From Luteolibacter ambystomatis (lineage in GTDB: Bacteria; Verrucomicrobiota; Verrucomicrobiia; Verrucomicrobiales; Akkermansiaceae), in assembly GCF_018137965.1 (NCBI RefSeq), contig NZ_CP073100.1, positions 1,116,001 through 1,180,000 of the forward strand: a stretch of 64,000 nucleotides of DNA. Direction: 5' to 3'. The stretch's first letter is position 1. Each line of letters begins with the position of its first letter. Position numbers and translations under genes: made by a program. The notes below the pieces were generated by a model. The model was not told the origin of the DNA and ran no database searches. It saw only the letters and a list, made by a program, of their open reading frames with translations. Of this stretch, positions 63,487 to 64,000 are shown piece by piece.

Positions 63487-63885
63487 ATGTTTTCCCATGA
63501 ACCAATCGAGTGGCCGGATAAAGTGGAGGCGCTGGTCGACCGCCTTGAGAACGAATCCGCCGGGCGGTCCCTCACCCGCGAGGAGCGGGCGGTCATGGAC
63601 GTCTATGAAACCGTCGCCGTCCTGGAAGAGGAAGATGGCCTGCACGGCTTCTGGCAGAGCGACGTGAACCACCAGCGGGTGATCAACTCCTTCGAGCTCA
63701 TCGGCGCCGCCACCTTGGTCGATCTTCTCAACGCCAGCCGCTGGTGCCAGACCCGCCCGGAAGACCGCCACGATTACAGCGAAACCGAAGAGGAATACCT
63801 TTCCACCATTGAGGAAGAACTCTTCGAAGGGATGGACGAACTCGTCGATCTCGTGCTCGATTTCATGGAAGAGGAATTGGGATAG
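63487..63885 (+). CDS. Small acidic hypothetical protein, DUF4375-like
   Basis: A 132-residue, very acidic protein (many Glu/Asp, for example 'ETEEEYLSTIEEELFEGMDELVDLVLDFMEEELG'). The middle part 'LTREERAVMDVYETVAVLEEEDGLHGFWQSDVNHQRVINSFELIGAATLVDLLNAS' loosely resembles the DUF4375/DMP19 pattern ('E..v..v......NGG...ff.......a...l..iGA'). I treat that as a weak guess. No transmembrane segment or signal peptide is present. The last ~115 nt of the window after it contain nothing recognisable. Confidence 0.6.
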   Translation: MFSHEPIEWPDKVEALVDRLENESAGRSLTREERAVMDVYETVAVLEEEDGLHGFWQSDVNHQRVINSFELIGAATLVDLLNASRWCQTRPEDRHDYSETEEEYLSTIEEELFEGMDELVDLVLDFMEEELG

Positions 63886-64000
63886 GTTGAGAGGGTTAAG
63901 GTGTCCTGGATGGCGCTGAATAGGGCGTATTTCCGGTGTTTTAGCGGTATGGGAAGCGCCCTACGTCTGCGTGAATTGTTAAAATGCGAGGACCGATCCG

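Noticed and set aside
63363-63596. 77-codon minus-strand frame before the last small gene
   Set aside because: The C-terminal part looks mildly protein-like, but most of it overlaps the acidic plus-strand gene, whose composition is far more convincing.
1-64000. tRNA, rRNA, CRISPR arrays, insertion sequences, replication origins
   Set aside because: I looked for conserved tRNA arms, rRNA stretches, regularly spaced repeats, transposase motifs and DnaA-box clusters and found none that I could support.

Overview
The window looks like chromosomal DNA of a high-GC Verrucomicrobiota bacterium, probably the Luteolibacter/Haloferula side of the Verrucomicrobiaceae. This is inferred from gene content: several secreted autotransporter-associated beta-strand repeat proteins, one with a PEP-CTERM tail; a DUF6600 lipoprotein; LamG, cadherin and DUF11 giants; and the recurring C-terminal 'DPDxDGxxN...FAF' module. 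No rRNA, tRNA, CRISPR array, insertion sequence or prophage was found.

Layout. (1) 1-8.1 kb: a cut-off cytochrome c/cadherin protein and two tandem beta-strand repeat paralogues, closed by a strong terminator. (2) 8.1-9.6 kb, minus strand: a LamG protein and a DUF6916 protein. (3) 9.9-24.4 kb: three consecutive phage-tail-collar (microcystin-dependent-protein-like) genes, a GNAT acetyltransferase and a second DUF6916 gene, followed by a 3529-residue secreted giant with an embedded HExxHxxGxxD metzincin-like motif and a predicted outer-membrane barrel. (4) 24.7-27.3 kb: a DUF6600 lipoprotein with a very long Gln/Arg-rich coiled coil. (5) 27.3-34.6 kb: mostly core genes: gatB, a CvpA-like membrane protein, aroC, a glycosyltransferase/metallophosphoesterase fusion, and a cbpA/cbpM-like co-chaperone pair. 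(6) 34.8-46.3 kb: a carbohydrate locus with a GH27 alpha-galactosidase, a Reg_prop/Y_Y_Y histidine kinase, its LuxR-type response regulator, a PL6 lyase and a 1497-residue beta-strand protein. The GH27, PL6 and beta-strand genes each carry the same 19-nt dyad, CTACTCATYCRTGTAGCTG, upstream of the start. (7) 46.4-52.4 kb: a four-gene signalling operon (hybrid kinase with three receivers, CheR, CheB, REC-HK-REC kinase) without MCP, CheA or CheW. (8) 52.5-64 kb: DUF3592 membrane proteins, another beta-strand protein, an alkaline-phosphatase-superfamily/LamG protein, an ECF42-type sigma factor with its YCII/DGPF partner, and small genes of unknown function.

The most system-like signals are the collar-triplet/DUF6916/giant/barrel neighbourhood and the shared dyad around the two-component genes. 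The dyad suggests a local polysaccharide regulon in which the periplasmic sensor and LuxR regulator drive the flanking lyase, galactosidase and surface-protein genes. Coordinates, motifs and spacings were read from the sequence. Family assignments rest on remembered motif patterns, because no database search was possible.
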